From JBDSYA01 sp039925865 (lineage in GTDB: Bacteria; Bacteroidota; Ignavibacteria; Tepidaquicellales; Tepidaquicellaceae): a stretch of 9,973 nt of DNA. Shown here in pieces: positions 1-6,239 of this stretch (within the stretch, counting starts at the first letter, position 1; the number at the start of each line of letters is the position of its first letter). The stretch is from assembly GCA_039925865.1 (NCBI GenBank), contig JBDSYA010000288.1, forward strand, positions 1 through 9,973, in the 5' to 3' direction. The translations under genes were made by a program, and so were the position numbers. The notes under the pieces were generated by a model. The model did not search any database, was not told the DNA's origin, and was given only the letters and a program-made list of their open reading frames with translations.

Positions 1-1013
1 AGCTTACACATCAATGGTTCGGTGATAAGATAACATGCAGGAACTGGGAAAATATCTGGCTCAATGAAGGCTTTGCTACATTTGGCGAAGCTATTTATAA
101 TGAAGCAGTAAATGGTAAAACCGGATATAATGAGTTTATGAAGTTCAGAATGTCGGATGCCAAAAATGCTGTCGGTTCAATTTATGTTCAGGACGTAAAT
201 TCAATAAATGAAATTTTCAGCGGCAACAGGAGTTACGCAAAAGGTTGTGTTGTTCTTCACATGCTGAGAGGAGTTGTGGGAGATTCAACATTTTTCAGGA
301 TATTAAGAAATTATTCATTGGATACGTCAATCGCATACAATACTGCTGTAACAGAAGACTTTCAACGCGTTGCGGAAAAAGTTCACGGCTCGGATCTGAA
401 TTATTTTTTTACACAGTGGATCTATGGCGAAAATTATCCAAAGTATAATGTCAGCTGGAGCACTGAAAGTATTAACACAAATTTATACAGAGCTTCAGTT
501 AATTTATTTCAAACTGCAAATACAAATCCTGCATTCTTTACGATGCCGGTAAATATTAAAATCATTACTCAGCGCGGCGATACTTCTTTTACCGTATTCA
601 ATAATTTACGAAATCAGACTTTTGATTTTATAATTACAAGCAAACCTGTCAGCTTTAAGATCGACCCTGAAAATCTGATATTGAAAACAGTGACCGGCGA
701 AGATGTTGTTCCCGTTAGCTTTGCGCTTGAACAAAATTATCCAAACCCTTTTAATCCTTCTACAAACATTAATTACCGGCTCGGAAAGCCTTCAATCGTT
801 AAGATAAAAGTATTCGATATTCTCGGACAGGAGATCACGGTCTTAAAAGATGAAAAGCAGCGTGAAGGAAATTACTCAATAAGGTTTGACGCTTTTTCAC
901 TTACAGGAAAAATTCTTTCTTCAGGAATTTATTTTTATAAATTAGAAGCGAGAGATTTTGATGATATCGATATTCTGTTTATAGAAACTAGAAAAATGAT
1001 CTTCATAAAATAA
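1..1013 (+). CDS. M1-family zinc aminopeptidase with T9SS sorting domain (3' part; start outside window)
   Basis: The reading frame is open from the left edge (first full codon at base 3) to a TAA at 1011-1013, giving 336 residues. It opens with LTHQWFGD, the second half of the M1 zinc motif HEXXHXXWFGD; bases 1-2 (AG) fit the end of the catalytic Glu codon. WLNEGFA follows, containing the third zinc ligand Glu at the expected distance, and then SYAKGCVVLHMLR, which holds the conserved catalytic Tyr. M1 enzymes remove N-terminal amino acids from peptides. The last ~100 residues form a T9SS type A sorting domain: FALEQNYPNPFNPST, then GIYFYKL and a basic KMIFIK end. So the protein is probably exported by signal peptide and secreted or surface-anchored by T9SS. 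The catalytic N-terminal portion lies outside the window. The internal ATG at 138 is not the start, because motif-bearing sequence precedes it in frame. Confidence 0.93.
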   Translation, partial: LTHQWFGDKITCRNWENIWLNEGFATFGEAIYNEAVNGKTGYNEFMKFRMSDAKNAVGSIYVQDVNSINEIFSGNRSYAKGCVVLHMLRGVVGDSTFFRILRNYSLDTSIAYNTAVTEDFQRVAEKVHGSDLNYFFTQWIYGENYPKYNVSWSTESINTNLYRASVNLFQTANTNPAFFTMPVNIKIITQRGDTSFTVFNNLRNQTFDFIITSKPVSFKIDPENLILKTVTGEDVVPVSFALEQNYPNPFNPSTNINYRLGKPSIVKIKVFDILGQEITVLKDEKQREGNYSIRFDAFSLTGKILSSGIYFYKLEARDFDDIDILFIETRKMIFIK

Positions 1014-1049
1014 ATTTTCTGATTTTGAAGATTTACAATTTTGACTGTG

Positions 1050-1268
1050 GCGTCAGGACTTGGTTCTGACGCAATTGACGCTATATCATCTCCATTCAAA
1101 GGTAAAGTTTTCCTGTGTTTCTTTACTTCAGGACTTAGTCCTGACGCAATTGACCTATGTTGCCCTGTCTTACTATTGACTCTTAAAAAAAATAAGGGTT
1201 GACTGTGGCGTCAGGACTTAGTCCTGACGCAATTGATCCTATGTTACCCTTGGCTTACAATTGATTCT
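1050..1268 (+). repeat. REP-like palindromic repeat cluster, three copies
   Basis: Three copies of a 23-base palindrome lie at 1050-1072, 1125-1147 and 1208-1230. The unit is GCGTCAGGACT, one central T, then the reverse complement of the arm. Copy 3 is perfect. Copy 2 has lost the first three bases of its left arm. Copy 1 carries two changes in its right arm. Copies 1 and 3 are preceded by GACTGTG, and all three are followed by CAATTGA. Copies 2 and 3 also share a ~38-base downstream tail (about 1147-1184 and 1230-1268) ending in ATTGACTCTT or ATTGATTCTT, so the larger unit was duplicated. The cluster fills most of the 359-base gap between the aminopeptidase and the next gene (1014-1372). The rest of the gap is AT-rich, and I see no RNA gene there. 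No transposase of the REP-associated type is present in the window. Confidence 0.88.
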
Positions 1269-1316
1269 TCAAATAAAGAACCTTAAGTTTTATTACTTAC
1301 AGCAGTTCTAAATTAA

Positions 1317-1376
1317 ATGAAGAACAAATATGAATATTTTCCCCAATCTTATAAATTACAATTTGTTCCGTTATGA
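1317..1376 (+). other. Possible 19-codon upstream ORF overlapping the next start codon (ATGA)
   Basis: An ATG at 1317 opens a 19-residue frame (MKNKYEYFPQSYKLQFVPL). It stops at TGA 1374-1376, which overlaps the ATG at 1373 in an ATGA junction. That arrangement can couple translation of a leader peptide to the downstream gene. No Shine-Dalgarno sequence is visible for either start, and a chance ORF of this size is common in AT-rich DNA, so translation is unproven. Confidence 0.2.
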
Positions 1377-2290
1377 AAAATATAATTCTAATTTTTCTAT
1401 TCATTAATTTTTTTTCGTCTTTAACTATGTCTCAATGGGTTACTCAACAATCCGGAACAACTGCGGCATTAAGAGATATACAATATGTCGGGAATAACAT
1501 TTTATGGGCCTGTGGGGAGGGTGGAACAATAATCAGGACTACAAATAATGGTGTTAACTGGTATTTACAAACCACCAACGTTCCTAGTAAACCCTTATTT
1601 GGAATTCATGCGGTCAATCAAAACGTAGCTTACTCGGTCGGTTGGTTTGCAACAATTTTGAAAACTACAAACGGGGGTGTTAATTGGATAATAATTGAGA
1701 ATGGAACAGCCGGTCAGGACGGAAACTATTTTTCAGTTTTTTTTATAAATGAAATGACAGGATGGATTGGAGAAAATAATATTATGGGTAGTGGTGATGT
1801 AAAAAAAACAACTGATGGGGGAAAAACTTTTGTAACATCGGTAACATCAGGTTGGCCTCGTGATCTTTATTTTAAAGATAGCTTGAATGGAATAGGAGTT
1901 GATGGGGGAGCTACAATTCATAAAACAACAAACGGTGGGGAGAACTGGCTTTCATTCTCACTCGCTGGTACAGGTGATTTTTATAAGGTTTCGTTTATTA
2001 ATAATTTTACGGGATTCACTGTAGCAGCCGGATCAAACAAAGTTTACAAGACAACAGACTTTGGTTCGAATTGGTTTGAAATTTCAGTATTGAGTGACGT
2101 ACAGGAATTTGTTCGTTGCATTAAGTTTAGTAGTGATAGCATAGGATTTATTGGAGGAAATTTTAGCAGACTTTATAAAACAACAAACCAAGGAGTCAAC
2201 TGGCGAAGAGAGCAAATCTCAACAGGTTTTATCTTAGATATTACATCTTTAAATGACAGCGTTTTTTTGGACATGCGGTACGGGAGGTAG
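1373..2290 (+). CDS. Secreted YCF48/BNR-like repeat protein, N-terminal part of a frameshifted gene
   Basis: The 305-residue frame starts with a signal peptide: lysine at residue 2, then a hydrophobic run IILIFLFINFFSSLT, with cleavage likely near MSQ. Six repeats follow, marked by TT(N/D)xGxNW-type motifs at residues ~56-63, 98-105, 146-153, 185-192, 227-234 and 270-277. These are the spacing and motifs of YCF48-like/BNR (Asp-box-like) beta-propeller proteins. In this bacterial group such proteins are often large secreted proteins of unknown substrate. The last residues (FLDMRYGR) do not fit the repeat. Shifting frame at the T7 run 2262-2268 restores VFWTCGTGGRIFNTI, which matches residues 43-56 of the same protein (ILWACGEGGTIIRTT). 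The intact gene would span 1373-2621 and encode about 415 residues. No clear ribosome binding site is visible. Function beyond being an exported propeller-like protein cannot be read from the sequence. Confidence 0.8.
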   Translation: MKNIILIFLFINFFSSLTMSQWVTQQSGTTAALRDIQYVGNNILWACGEGGTIIRTTNNGVNWYLQTTNVPSKPLFGIHAVNQNVAYSVGWFATILKTTNGGVNWIIIENGTAGQDGNYFSVFFINEMTGWIGENNIMGSGDVKKTTDGGKTFVTSVTSGWPRDLYFKDSLNGIGVDGGATIHKTTNGGENWLSFSLAGTGDFYKVSFINNFTGFTVAAGSNKVYKTTDFGSNWFEISVLSDVQEFVRCIKFSSDSIGFIGGNFSRLYKTTNQGVNWRREQISTGFILDITSLNDSVFLDMRYGR

Positions 2291-2621
2291 AATTTTTAAT
2301 ACAATAACCGGTGGACAACTGCTCGTTAAGATTGAGAATATCTCTAACCAAATCCCCCAGCATTTCAATCTGTTTCAAAATTATCCTAACCCATTCAATA
2401 GTTCTACGACAATAAAGTTTGATATAAAGGAACGATCATACTATATTTTGGAAATTTACAATTTAAAAGGTCAGTTGATTAAGAAGTTAATCAATCATAG
2501 TTTCTCACCGGGAGGTTACAAATTAAATATTAATTTATTCGATACACCATCAGGGGTGTATTTTTATAATCTTTCTTCGGATAAAGTATCTGATATCAAA
2601 AAGATTATTCTTTCTAAGTAA
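2253..2621 (+). pseudogene. T9SS sorting-domain part of the frameshifted YCF48-like gene
   Basis: This frame holds the end of the preceding repeat protein: the last repeat (WTCGTGGRIFNTITGG), a linker, then a T9SS type A sorting domain with NLFQNYPNPFNSSTTIKFDI, a KGQLIKKL strand, GVYFYNLSS and a C-terminal KKIILSK. It overlaps the upstream frame by 38 bases. The ATG at 2253 is probably not a genuine start: it lies inside the upstream coding sequence, has no evident ribosome binding site, and would give a sorting domain without signal peptide or cargo. The most economical reading is a one-base insertion in the T7 run at 2262-2268. That could be a real inactivating or phase-variable mutation, a site of transcript slippage, or a sequencing or assembly error. 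Confidence 0.75.
2262..2268 (+). other. Homopolymer T7 frameshift site
   Basis: Seven consecutive T follow the codon AGC at 2258-2260 and a G at 2261. With seven T the frame reads V-F-L-D-M-R-Y-G-R-stop. With six it reads V-F-W-T-C-G-T-G-G and continues into the sorting domain. Internal repeat homology (LWACGEGG near the N-terminus) shows that the six-T frame is the ancestral one. Confidence 0.8.
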
Positions 2622-2649
2622 TTCTGAATTAACCCTTTTTAATTTTTGA

Positions 2650-2754
2650 GGCGCTGGCGTCAGGACTAAGTCCTGACGCCACGGTGTTTCAATACTAAAT
2701 GGAACTCAACTTTGGAAGGCGTTTGCGTCAGGACTAAGTCCTGACGCCACGGTG
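2650..2754 (-). repeat. REP-like palindromic repeat pair, inverted relative to the upstream cluster
   Basis: Two nearly identical 37-base units lie at 2650-2686 and 2718-2754, differing at two positions. Each contains the same GCGTCAGGACT palindrome as the upstream cluster (cores 2657-2679 and 2725-2747), but the central base is A and the GTG-type flank lies on the right (CCACGGTG). On the minus strand the units read CACCGTG, then the palindrome, then GACGCAA. They are therefore the same element in opposite orientation. Copy 4 extends to 13-base perfect arms (2655-2667 and 2669-2681). The pair sits between convergent transcription units, the repeat-protein gene and rpsA, a usual location for REP elements. 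Confidence 0.88.
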
Positions 2755-2798
2755 CATAATGTGCTGAAAATATCCGGAGAAGTCTTTTAAAATTATGT

Positions 2799-2832
2799 AA
2801 AAAAAAACCCGGATAATTACTTAACCGGGTTT
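2799..2832 (-). terminator. Rho-independent terminator of rpsA
   Basis: On the minus strand, AAACCCGG (2832-2825) pairs perfectly with CCGGGTTT (2812-2805) across a 12-base loop. The U-run that follows is unbroken: + strand positions 2799-2807 are all A. It starts 22 bases past the rpsA stop codon. This is a textbook intrinsic terminator. Confidence 0.9.
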
Positions 2833-2854
2833 AATATTAGATCTTATATAACTT

Positions 2855-4807
2855 CTATACTTTATTCTCGTCAGTTTTAGCTGCTTCTTTAGGTTCAAGA
2901 ATTACATCTTTCTCAGGAGTATCAGCTTTTACTGAAGGTGTAGTTTCTCCCGGGATAGTAACTACCGGAGGATGATTGATCTCAGGAACATCTTCACCAA
3001 TTATATCTTCAATTTTGAAATCTATTTGTTCAGATTCAAAACTCCTTGTCTTCTCCTGAATTTCTTTAGGAGAAAATTTCTTTGGTATCTTGAATTTGTT
3101 TGTATATTCATCGATCTCAACCTGATCTTTATCTTTTAGATATTCAATAACTGATAGTACAACCTTCTTATTATTTTTATCAAATTCTATGACTTCAGCC
3201 ATTAAAGTATCACCGGTCTTGTAAAGATCGCTGAAGTTTTTAATAGGAATAATCGACAGCTGTGATGCCGGAATGAAAGAATCAACTTCGTCAGGAAGCT
3301 CGACTATAATTCCTTTATCAATTGGCTTTATGATCTTGCATTCCACTTCAGTTCCGACTTTATACTTATCTTCCAGTTTATCCCACGGATTATCAAGCAA
3401 TTGTTTTCTACCAAGAGAGATACGCTGATTTGCAACGTCCACACCGAGTATAACAACTTCCAGTTCATCTTCTACTTTTACAAATTCACCTATATCAAGT
3501 ATTTTTTTTGTCCATGAAAGATCTGAAATATGAACTAATCCGTCAACACCTTCCTCAAGTTCAACAAAAATTCCAAAGTTAGTTATATTGCAGACTTTAC
3601 CTTTATGCTTTGTACCGACGGGAAATTTATCGAGCAGGCTTTGCCAAGGATTTGGCGTCAGCTGTTTCATGCCTAATGAAAGCTTCTTATTATCCGAATC
3701 AATTGTCAGGATCTGTGCTTCAACGACCTGTCCCATAGAAACCATTTGTGTCGGATTTGTAATATGCTGTGTCCATGACATTTCACTGATATGGATCAAT
3801 CCTTCAATGCCTTTTTCAATTTCAATGAATGCACCGTATTCTGTTAATGATACAACTTTACCTGAAACTTTATCACCGATCTTATATTTATTCTGAACAT
3901 CATCCCATGGATGTTTCTGCAATTGTTTCAACCCAAGATAAACTCTTTGTTTCTCCGGATCAAATTCAAGAACATAAACTTCGATATGCTGATCAAGTTT
4001 TACAACATCACTCGGATGATTTATCCTGCCCCATGAAAGATCAGTTATATGAACTAATCCGTCAAGGCCGCCCAGATCAACGAAAACTCCAAAGTCAGTA
4101 ATAGCTTTTACAACTGCCTTCAGCGTCATTCCTTTTTGAATGGTCTTAAGTAATTCTTCTCTTTGTCCGGCCATTGATTCTTCGATCAGAACCTTGTGAG
4201 AGATTATAATATTTTCGTTTGTATTATTTACTTTAATGATCTTGAAATCCATCACCTTTCCAACATACTCATCATAATCCCTGATTGGCTTTGTATCGAT
4301 CTGAGAACCCGGCAGGAACGCTGACAATCCACTGAGATCAACAACAAATCCACCTTTAATTCTTCTGATACATTTACCTTTAACAACTGTTCCGTTTTTC
4401 TGTGAATCAACAATTCTATCCCACATCTTCATCGAGTCAGCTTTCTTCTTTGAAAGTACAAGCTGTCCTTCTTTATCCTCGATCTTTTCCAGAAAAACCT
4501 CGATCTCATTTCCTACGACGATCTCGCTCTGATCTGCGAATTCATTTACTGAAACTCTGCCGTCGGATTTTGAGCCGATGTCAATTAAAACATCATCACC
4601 ATTGATCGCAACTATCTTACCTTTTACAAGTTCATTTTCCTTAATTACATTAAAAGTCTTTTCATAAAGGCTGAGCATTTTTTTATACTCATCTTCATCA
4701 TAGTCACTGACAAGGATTTTGATCTTATCTTCTTTTTGATTGTTTGTAACCGGTTTCTTTTCTTTTACATCTTCTGTTGCAATTTCGGCTGTTTCTGTTT
4801 CAACCAT
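2855..4807 (-). CDS. rpsA: 30S ribosomal protein S1
   Basis: The 650-residue protein carries six tandem S1 (OB-fold) RNA-binding domains at about 57-121, 139-205, 224-294, 309-381, 396-468 and 483-553. Domains 3 to 5 show the classic DFGVFVDL...DGLVHITDLSW, EYGAFIEI...EGLIHISEMSW and NFGIFVEL...DGLVHISDLSW signatures. Domains 1 and 2 are divergent, as is normal because they bind the ribosome. S1 sits on the 30S subunit and brings mRNAs, especially those with weak Shine-Dalgarno sites, to the decoding site. That fits the scarcity of such sites elsewhere in this window. An acidic ~50-residue N-terminal extension and an acidic, proline-containing C-terminal tail (about 560-650) flank the domains, making it longer than the ~557-residue E. 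coli protein. The ATG start is supported by GGAGG eleven bases upstream. cmk lies upstream on the same strand. Confidence 0.97.
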   Translation of the reverse strand: MVETETAEIATEDVKEKKPVTNNQKEDKIKILVSDYDEDEYKKMLSLYEKTFNVIKENELVKGKIVAINGDDVLIDIGSKSDGRVSVNEFADQSEIVVGNEIEVFLEKIEDKEGQLVLSKKKADSMKMWDRIVDSQKNGTVVKGKCIRRIKGGFVVDLSGLSAFLPGSQIDTKPIRDYDEYVGKVMDFKIIKVNNTNENIIISHKVLIEESMAGQREELLKTIQKGMTLKAVVKAITDFGVFVDLGGLDGLVHITDLSWGRINHPSDVVKLDQHIEVYVLEFDPEKQRVYLGLKQLQKHPWDDVQNKYKIGDKVSGKVVSLTEYGAFIEIEKGIEGLIHISEMSWTQHITNPTQMVSMGQVVEAQILTIDSDNKKLSLGMKQLTPNPWQSLLDKFPVGTKHKGKVCNITNFGIFVELEEGVDGLVHISDLSWTKKILDIGEFVKVEDELEVVILGVDVANQRISLGRKQLLDNPWDKLEDKYKVGTEVECKIIKPIDKGIIVELPDEVDSFIPASQLSIIPIKNFSDLYKTGDTLMAEVIEFDKNNKKVVLSVIEYLKDKDQVEIDEYTNKFKIPKKFSPKEIQEKTRSFESEQIDFKIEDIIGEDVPEINHPPVVTIPGETTPSVKADTPEKDVILEPKEAAKTDENKV

Positions 4808-4817
4808 GTTTTTTATT

Positions 4818-4859
4818 TCCTCCGCATCCCTGTATAAAATTAAGATTTATTTCAGGGAT
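4818..4859 (-). promoter_or_regulatory. rpsA leader hairpin abutting a strong Shine-Dalgarno site
   Basis: On the minus strand, AUCCCUG (4859-4853) pairs perfectly with CAGGGAU (4832-4826). Inside, AUAAA (4850-4846) pairs with UUUAU (4838-4834), leaving a 7-base loop and a small 2x1 internal loop. Two bases after the stem comes GGAGGA (4823-4818), followed by the rpsA ATG at 4807-4805. S1 represses its own leader in E. coli. A similar role for this hairpin is inference from position only. Confidence 0.5.
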
Positions 4860-4869
4860 TGTTTTTTTC

Positions 4870-4900
4870 TTTTGAAGCCAACAATTTTAATTCTTCAAAA
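4870..4900. repeat. Inverted repeat in the cmk-rpsA gap
   Basis: TTTTGAAG (4870-4877) and CTTCAAAA (4893-4900) form an 8-base perfect stem with a 15-base loop. On the minus strand the stem is followed by A residues rather than U, so it does not look like a cmk terminator. It could be an mRNA-processing or stability hairpin between cmk and rpsA, or it could be chance in AT-rich DNA. Confidence 0.35.
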
Positions 4901-4951
4901 GGTTTAGTTTTTTAATTCCCTTATCGGGCTTGTTTAAAAATATTTGTTAAA

Positions 4952-5611
4952 TTAATCCAGTCCTTTTATCTTTCTGTACAAAAAGTTTACCTGCTCTTCA
5001 ATTATCATGTTTGTCGTATTTACTTCAATTGCATTCTTAGCTTTTTTTAAGGGGCTTTCTTTTCTTGTTGAATCAATTTCATCTCGTTTCTTTAATTCGA
5101 CCATGATCTTATCAACAGGGATCTTCAGTCCGTTGTCAATAAAATCCTGCCTTCTCCTCGCTGCTCTTGTCTTTAGTTCACATACAAGAAAAAATTTAAA
5201 ACCTGCTTCAGGGAAAACTACAGTTCCTATATCTCTGCCATCCATAACTACAGAATTTTCTTTTGCAAAGCTTCTTTGCTTTTCTATAAGAACTTTTCTT
5301 ATTTCTTTAATTGCACTTACACTGCTGACTTTATTTGTTACTTCAAGCGATCTTATTTCTTTTGTAACATTTTTGCCGTTTAAAAAAAACTCTTCTCCTT
5401 CAAAGGTGATCTTAGCATTTTTTGTAAGGTCTACAATTTTTTTAGTATCATTTGGCTTTACTTCATTTGTAAGAAGTTCTAATGTAATTGCCCGGTACAT
5501 TGCACCGCTGTCAATATATAGAAAATTTAATTTCTCTGCCAAAAGCCTGGCTGTCGTACTTTTTCCCGTCCCTGAAGGACCATCTATTGCTACTACAATG
5601 ATATTATCCAA
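4952..5611 (-). CDS. cmk: Cytidylate (CMP/dCMP) kinase
   Basis: This is a 219-residue P-loop kinase of normal length for Cmk. It phosphorylates CMP and dCMP with ATP to give CDP and dCDP in cytoplasmic pyrimidine salvage and nucleotide supply. Visible motifs are the Walker A GPSGTGKS at residues 11-18, YIDSGAMYRA just after it (nucleotide-binding region), VMDGRDIGTVVFP in the middle (CMP-binding Asp/Arg), and RDEIDSTRKESPLKKA near the C-terminus (lid arginines and the SPL motif). The start used here is a TTG at 5611-5609. No in-frame ATG exists upstream near the conserved start of the fold, and a GGGA sequence lies eight bases before it. The gene precedes rpsA on the same strand with a 144-base gap, the arrangement also seen in E. 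coli and many other bacteria, so co-transcription is likely. Confidence 0.95.
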   Translation of the reverse strand: MDNIIVVAIDGPSGTGKSTTARLLAEKLNFLYIDSGAMYRAITLELLTNEVKPNDTKKIVDLTKNAKITFEGEEFFLNGKNVTKEIRSLEVTNKVSSVSAIKEIRKVLIEKQRSFAKENSVVMDGRDIGTVVFPEAGFKFFLVCELKTRAARRRQDFIDNGLKIPVDKIMVELKKRDEIDSTRKESPLKKAKNAIEVNTTNMIIEEQVNFLYRKIKGLD

Positions 5612-5832
5612 AAATTCCCAATAGATATTGCCCGTTAAAGAAAATCTTTACCGGATTACATTTAATTATTTCAACTAATTTATTCCCGTAACAAGTTATT
5701 ATTAACTATGAGGGTAAATTATTTGCGGTCTTTGCTTCGGAAAGCTTTCTGCGCACTTACAAATTTAAGATTCTTTCGAAACTTAAATTTTTAAAAACAT
5801 TTTTTTAAACAGGTGTTAAAATCGTAATTTTA

Positions 5833-5904
5833 ATGTACAGTTTCAAGATAAAAGTTTTTTTCTTATGCCTCTTTCTCTCATTGCCGTCCAAAACGTTTTA
5901 TTAA
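5833..5904 (+). pseudogene. 23-codon signal-peptide-like ORF, possible relic of an exported-protein gene
   Basis: The ATG at 5833 opens a frame with two lysines (MYSFKIK) followed by a hydrophobic stretch VFFLCLFLSLPS, then KTFY and TAA at 5902-5904. This is the charge and hydrophobicity pattern of a Sec signal peptide, with no mature protein behind it. The downstream DNA does not continue in any recognisable coding frame. It may be the surviving 5' end of a decayed gene, a tiny membrane peptide, or chance. No Shine-Dalgarno sequence is seen. Confidence 0.2.
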
Positions 5905-6013
5905 TTTAAATTTATTTTAAATGTGGGTTATTAAATGAGGAATTGTTCGTTCATTTGAGAACAACCCCTCCATAGGAGTCCTTTCAGAAGGAATCTACGA
6001 TCGTACCAAAACC

Positions 6014-6145
6014 CAATGCCATTAAGTTAAGAAAATATGGTTTTTAAAGCTGAGAAACTTCCGAAGTCTCAATTCAAATTTCAAATATATTGAAGCGCAG
6101 AAAATAAGACTTCGGAAATTTTTGCTGCTTAACTTAATGGCATTG
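6014..6145. mobile_element. 132-base foldback (MITE-like) element with 18-base terminal inverted repeats
   Basis: CAATGCCATTAAGTTAAG at 6014-6031 is repeated perfectly in inverted form at 6128-6145. Nested inside is a second perfect inverted repeat, TTCCGAAGTCT (6059-6069) and AGACTTCGGAA (6107-6117), enclosing a 37-base loop. The interior has no coding frame. The flanks CCAAAACCC (6006-6014) and CCCAAACCC (6147-6155) differ at one base and could be a decayed 9-base target duplication. These are features of a non-autonomous transposable element. A structured RNA made from the same hairpin is the alternative. The parent insertion sequence is not in the window. Confidence 0.6.
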
Positions 6146-6239
6146 CCCCAAACCCTCCATTTGCGAGTGGTGAATTAAATTTGAAACTTTTAAATATATT
6201 TTTATTTTCTCCATATTACATTAGATTAGATACACAATT

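Larger units (their letters stand above)
5612..6239. other. 628-base intergenic region between divergent cmk and Omp85 genes
   Basis: No full-length gene is present. From left to right it holds: a 10-base palindrome GAAAGCTTTC (5740-5749); an inverted repeat AAATTTAAG/CTTAAATTT (5761-5769 and 5782-5790); a 23-codon signal-peptide-like ORF (5833-5904); an inverted repeat TTGTTC/GAACAA (5943-5948 and 5959-5964); and a foldback element (6014-6145). Sequences matching the Bacteroidetes -7 element TAnnTTTG occur facing cmk (5767-5760, TAAATTTG, minus) and facing the Omp85 gene (6176-6183, TAAATTTG, plus). Neither has a well-spaced -33 TTTG, so they are only weak promoter candidates. No tRNA or rRNA is evident. 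Confidence 0.5.

Noticed and set aside
138..1013. ATG at 138 as the start of a separate 291-residue protein
   Set aside because: The same frame is open to the left edge and encodes the M1 zinc-site motifs LTHQWFGD and WLNEGFA just before it, so this ATG is internal.
1050..1230. Repeated palindrome upstream of the YCF48-like gene as a CRISPR array
   Set aside because: Repeats are 23 bases with irregular spacing (52-60 bases between copies), the between-copy sequences resemble one another rather than being unique, the same repeat recurs inverted 1.4 kb away, and no cas gene is present.
3588..4101. Two overlapping plus-strand open frames inside rpsA
   Set aside because: Both are antisense to S1 domains with intact repeat signatures; no ribosome binding site or recognisable protein features.
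5007..5624. 205-codon plus-strand open frame opposite cmk
   Set aside because: It lies entirely antisense to a clearly recognised cytidylate kinase; its Phe/Ser/Leu-rich composition is the reverse-complement shadow of Lys/Glu-rich coding DNA and shows no domain motif.
5740..5749. GAAAGCTTTC palindrome as an operator
   Set aside because: Ten bases is short, there is one copy only, and no paired promoter or known regulator site matches it.
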